A stretch of DNA of 60,302 bases from Streptomyces sp. NRRL S-31. GTDB lineage: Bacteria; Actinomycetota; Actinomycetes; Streptomycetales; Streptomycetaceae. The position numbers and the translations under genes are program-made. Positions within the stretch are counted from its first letter, which is position 1, and every line of letters starts with the position of its first letter. This document shows positions 59,351-60,302 of the stretch, piece after piece. Below the pieces are notes generated by a model that worked only from the letters and a program-made list of their open reading frames with translations, was not told the DNA's origin and searched no databases. Location of the stretch: positions 1 to 60,302 of the forward strand of contig NZ_JOCB01000077.1 in NCBI RefSeq assembly GCF_000718775.1, written 5' to 3'.

Positions 59351-60004
59351 ATGGCCGTCATCCACCGGACCACCCTCAAGCCCACCAAGCTCGAACTGCT
59401 CACCGGGTGGCTCCCCACCCGCCCCTGGTACCGCGGCGGTCCCGCGCCGGTGCTGGAGAAGTCCGGCGGCTTCCGGCTGGACGACCCCGCCGGCGCGGTC
59501 GGGATCGAGTTCCTCGTGGTCACCGACACCGCGGATCCCGGGCGGACCGCGTACCTGGTGCCGCTCACCTACCGCGGGGCGCCGCTGGAGGGGGCCGGGC
59601 ACGCCCTGGTCGGCACCATGGAGCACGGGGTGCTGGGCAGGCGCTGGGTGTACGACGGCTGCCACGACCCGGTCCTGGTGACCGAGTCGCTGGCGCTGAT
59701 CGAGGGCCGGGCGCGGGCGATGGACCAGAACGTCAGCGACACGCCCGACCACGAGGTGACCCGCTCCCGCACCGGCGCTCCGCTCGGCCCGGCGGAGTGC
59801 GCGCCGGAGCCGGCCGACGACCGGGACGGCACCCGCCTGCCCGCGCCGCACGGCACGGTCCTGGAGGTGCACCGGGTCCTCGGCCCCGTCGCCGAGGACC
59901 CGCCGCTGCCGCCCCGGGGCGCCCTCGGGCATGTCGCCACGGGCTGGACGGGACCGGACGGCAGCCGGCCGCGGGGCGTCCTCATGACGCTGCGGCCCGC
60001 CTGA
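59351..60004 (+). CDS. maltokinase N-terminal cap-like protein
   Basis: This 217-residue protein resembles the N-terminal cap domain of maltokinase (Mak1/Pep2) without the kinase part: LLTGWLPTRPWYRGG, IEFLVVTDTADPGRTAYLVP and TMEHGVLGRRWVYDGCHDPV. Such stand-alone cap proteins are common in Streptomyces and sometimes called alpha-glucan-related; the role is unknown. ATG 59351 is preceded by GGGAGG at 13 nt. It follows the spherulin-like gene by 37 nt and may be the last gene of the operon. Confidence 0.75.
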   Translation: MAVIHRTTLKPTKLELLTGWLPTRPWYRGGPAPVLEKSGGFRLDDPAGAVGIEFLVVTDTADPGRTAYLVPLTYRGAPLEGAGHALVGTMEHGVLGRRWVYDGCHDPVLVTESLALIEGRARAMDQNVSDTPDHEVTRSRTGAPLGPAECAPEPADDRDGTRLPAPHGTVLEVHRVLGPVAEDPPLPPRGALGHVATGWTGPDGSRPRGVLMTLRPA

Positions 60005-60230
60005 TCCGGACGCCGTGCGGACCGGGGGCCGTCCCGCGCACGGCGCCGTATGGCATGTCCAGGACAAATCTGTCACTCTTTTCCGGCAGTCCGCGCCCCG
60101 ACCCGCGGGGGCGCGGCGGCTCACCCGCACAGCGCTCACGCGAGCACCGTCCAGGACCGCCCCGGCGCACCCCGGCCGGCCGCGCGGTCACCGAGCAGGC
60201 CGGACCCCGGCCGCCGCAAAGGAGTAGCGT
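60005..60230. other. intergenic region before the last gene
   Basis: This 226-bp gap has an AT-richer patch (CAAATCTGTCACTCTTTTCC at 60065-60084) that may be promoter DNA for the gene at 60231. No gene is supported. Confidence 0.35.
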
Positions 60231-60302
60231 GTGAGATCGACCCCCCACAAGGCCCTCGGCCTCGGTGCGCTCACCGTCGCCGCCGTCGCCGCCCTCGTCC
60301 TC
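60231..60302 (+). CDS. secreted protein, N-terminal fragment cut by window end
   Basis: GTG 60231 follows AAAGGAG. The 24 visible codons give VRSTPHKALGLGALTVAAVA plus further hydrophobic residues, a typical signal peptide. The product cannot be identified. Confidence 0.6.
   Translation, partial: MRSTPHKALGLGALTVAAVAALVL

Overview
The window is chromosomal DNA of a Streptomyces or close relative. GC content is very high, third codon positions are almost always G or C, GTG and TTG starts are common, and family content is typical of the genus (DUF5133, SCO6745-like, CsbD, SpoIIE-type phosphatases, secreted Tat-like enzymes). No phage, insertion sequence, rRNA or CRISPR array is visible. The only tRNA gene found is tRNA-Sec.

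Left part (1-16.4 kb): a small graspetide (ATP-grasp RiPP) locus with precursor, ligase and a Gfo/Idh oxidoreductase (103-2218, minus strand); a fructosamine-kinase-like gene; an SCO6745-like gene; a secreted repeat protein next to a class F sortase (4691-6220); an SGNH hydrolase with a TetR regulator; a LysR regulator; a PhoX-like phosphatase; a long-form GAPDH; a PIG-V-like membrane protein; a SpoIIE phosphatase and a MASE1 membrane protein.

Selenium region (16.9-28.9 kb): selA, selB, tRNA-Sec(UCA) and selD lie beside a minus-strand formate dehydrogenase operon. Its catalytic subunit has an in-frame TGA (24010-24012) followed by a SECIS-like hairpin, so the window holds both the selenocysteine machinery and a client enzyme. 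Two genes here are damaged. selA is frameshifted at a 45-nt, almost pure C tract. The cytochrome-b-like gene at the head of the FDH operon has lost its middle and changes frame.

Signalling region (29.5-38.7 kb): a 1420-residue hybrid kinase with six HAMP-like repeats overlaps an ANTAR-GAF-PAS-PP2C phosphatase. Beside it are an RsbW-like kinase, a CsbD protein and a STAS-ANTAR-GAF protein. Together they suggest a partner-switching / sigma-B-type stress network. Then come DedA, a KhtTU-like cation antiporter pair, an MHS-family transporter, a GH46 chitosanase with a CsnR-like operator, phosphoglucomutase, a secreted SGNH lipase, a DUF5133 protein and a secreted adenosine deaminase.

Right part (49.8-60.3 kb): the most interesting locus. 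A secreted polysaccharide-deacetylase-like protein resembling fungal Agd3 is followed by a PelF-like GT4 glycosyltransferase, a polytopic membrane protein, a LegB-like NDP-sugar 4,6-dehydratase, a sugar nucleotidyltransferase, an NAD(P) reductase and a spherulin-4 (GH135/Sph3-like) protein. The set mirrors the logic of bacterial Pel and fungal galactosaminogalactan loci and is best read as an amino-sugar exopolysaccharide system. A maltokinase-cap-like gene and the start of a secreted protein end the window.
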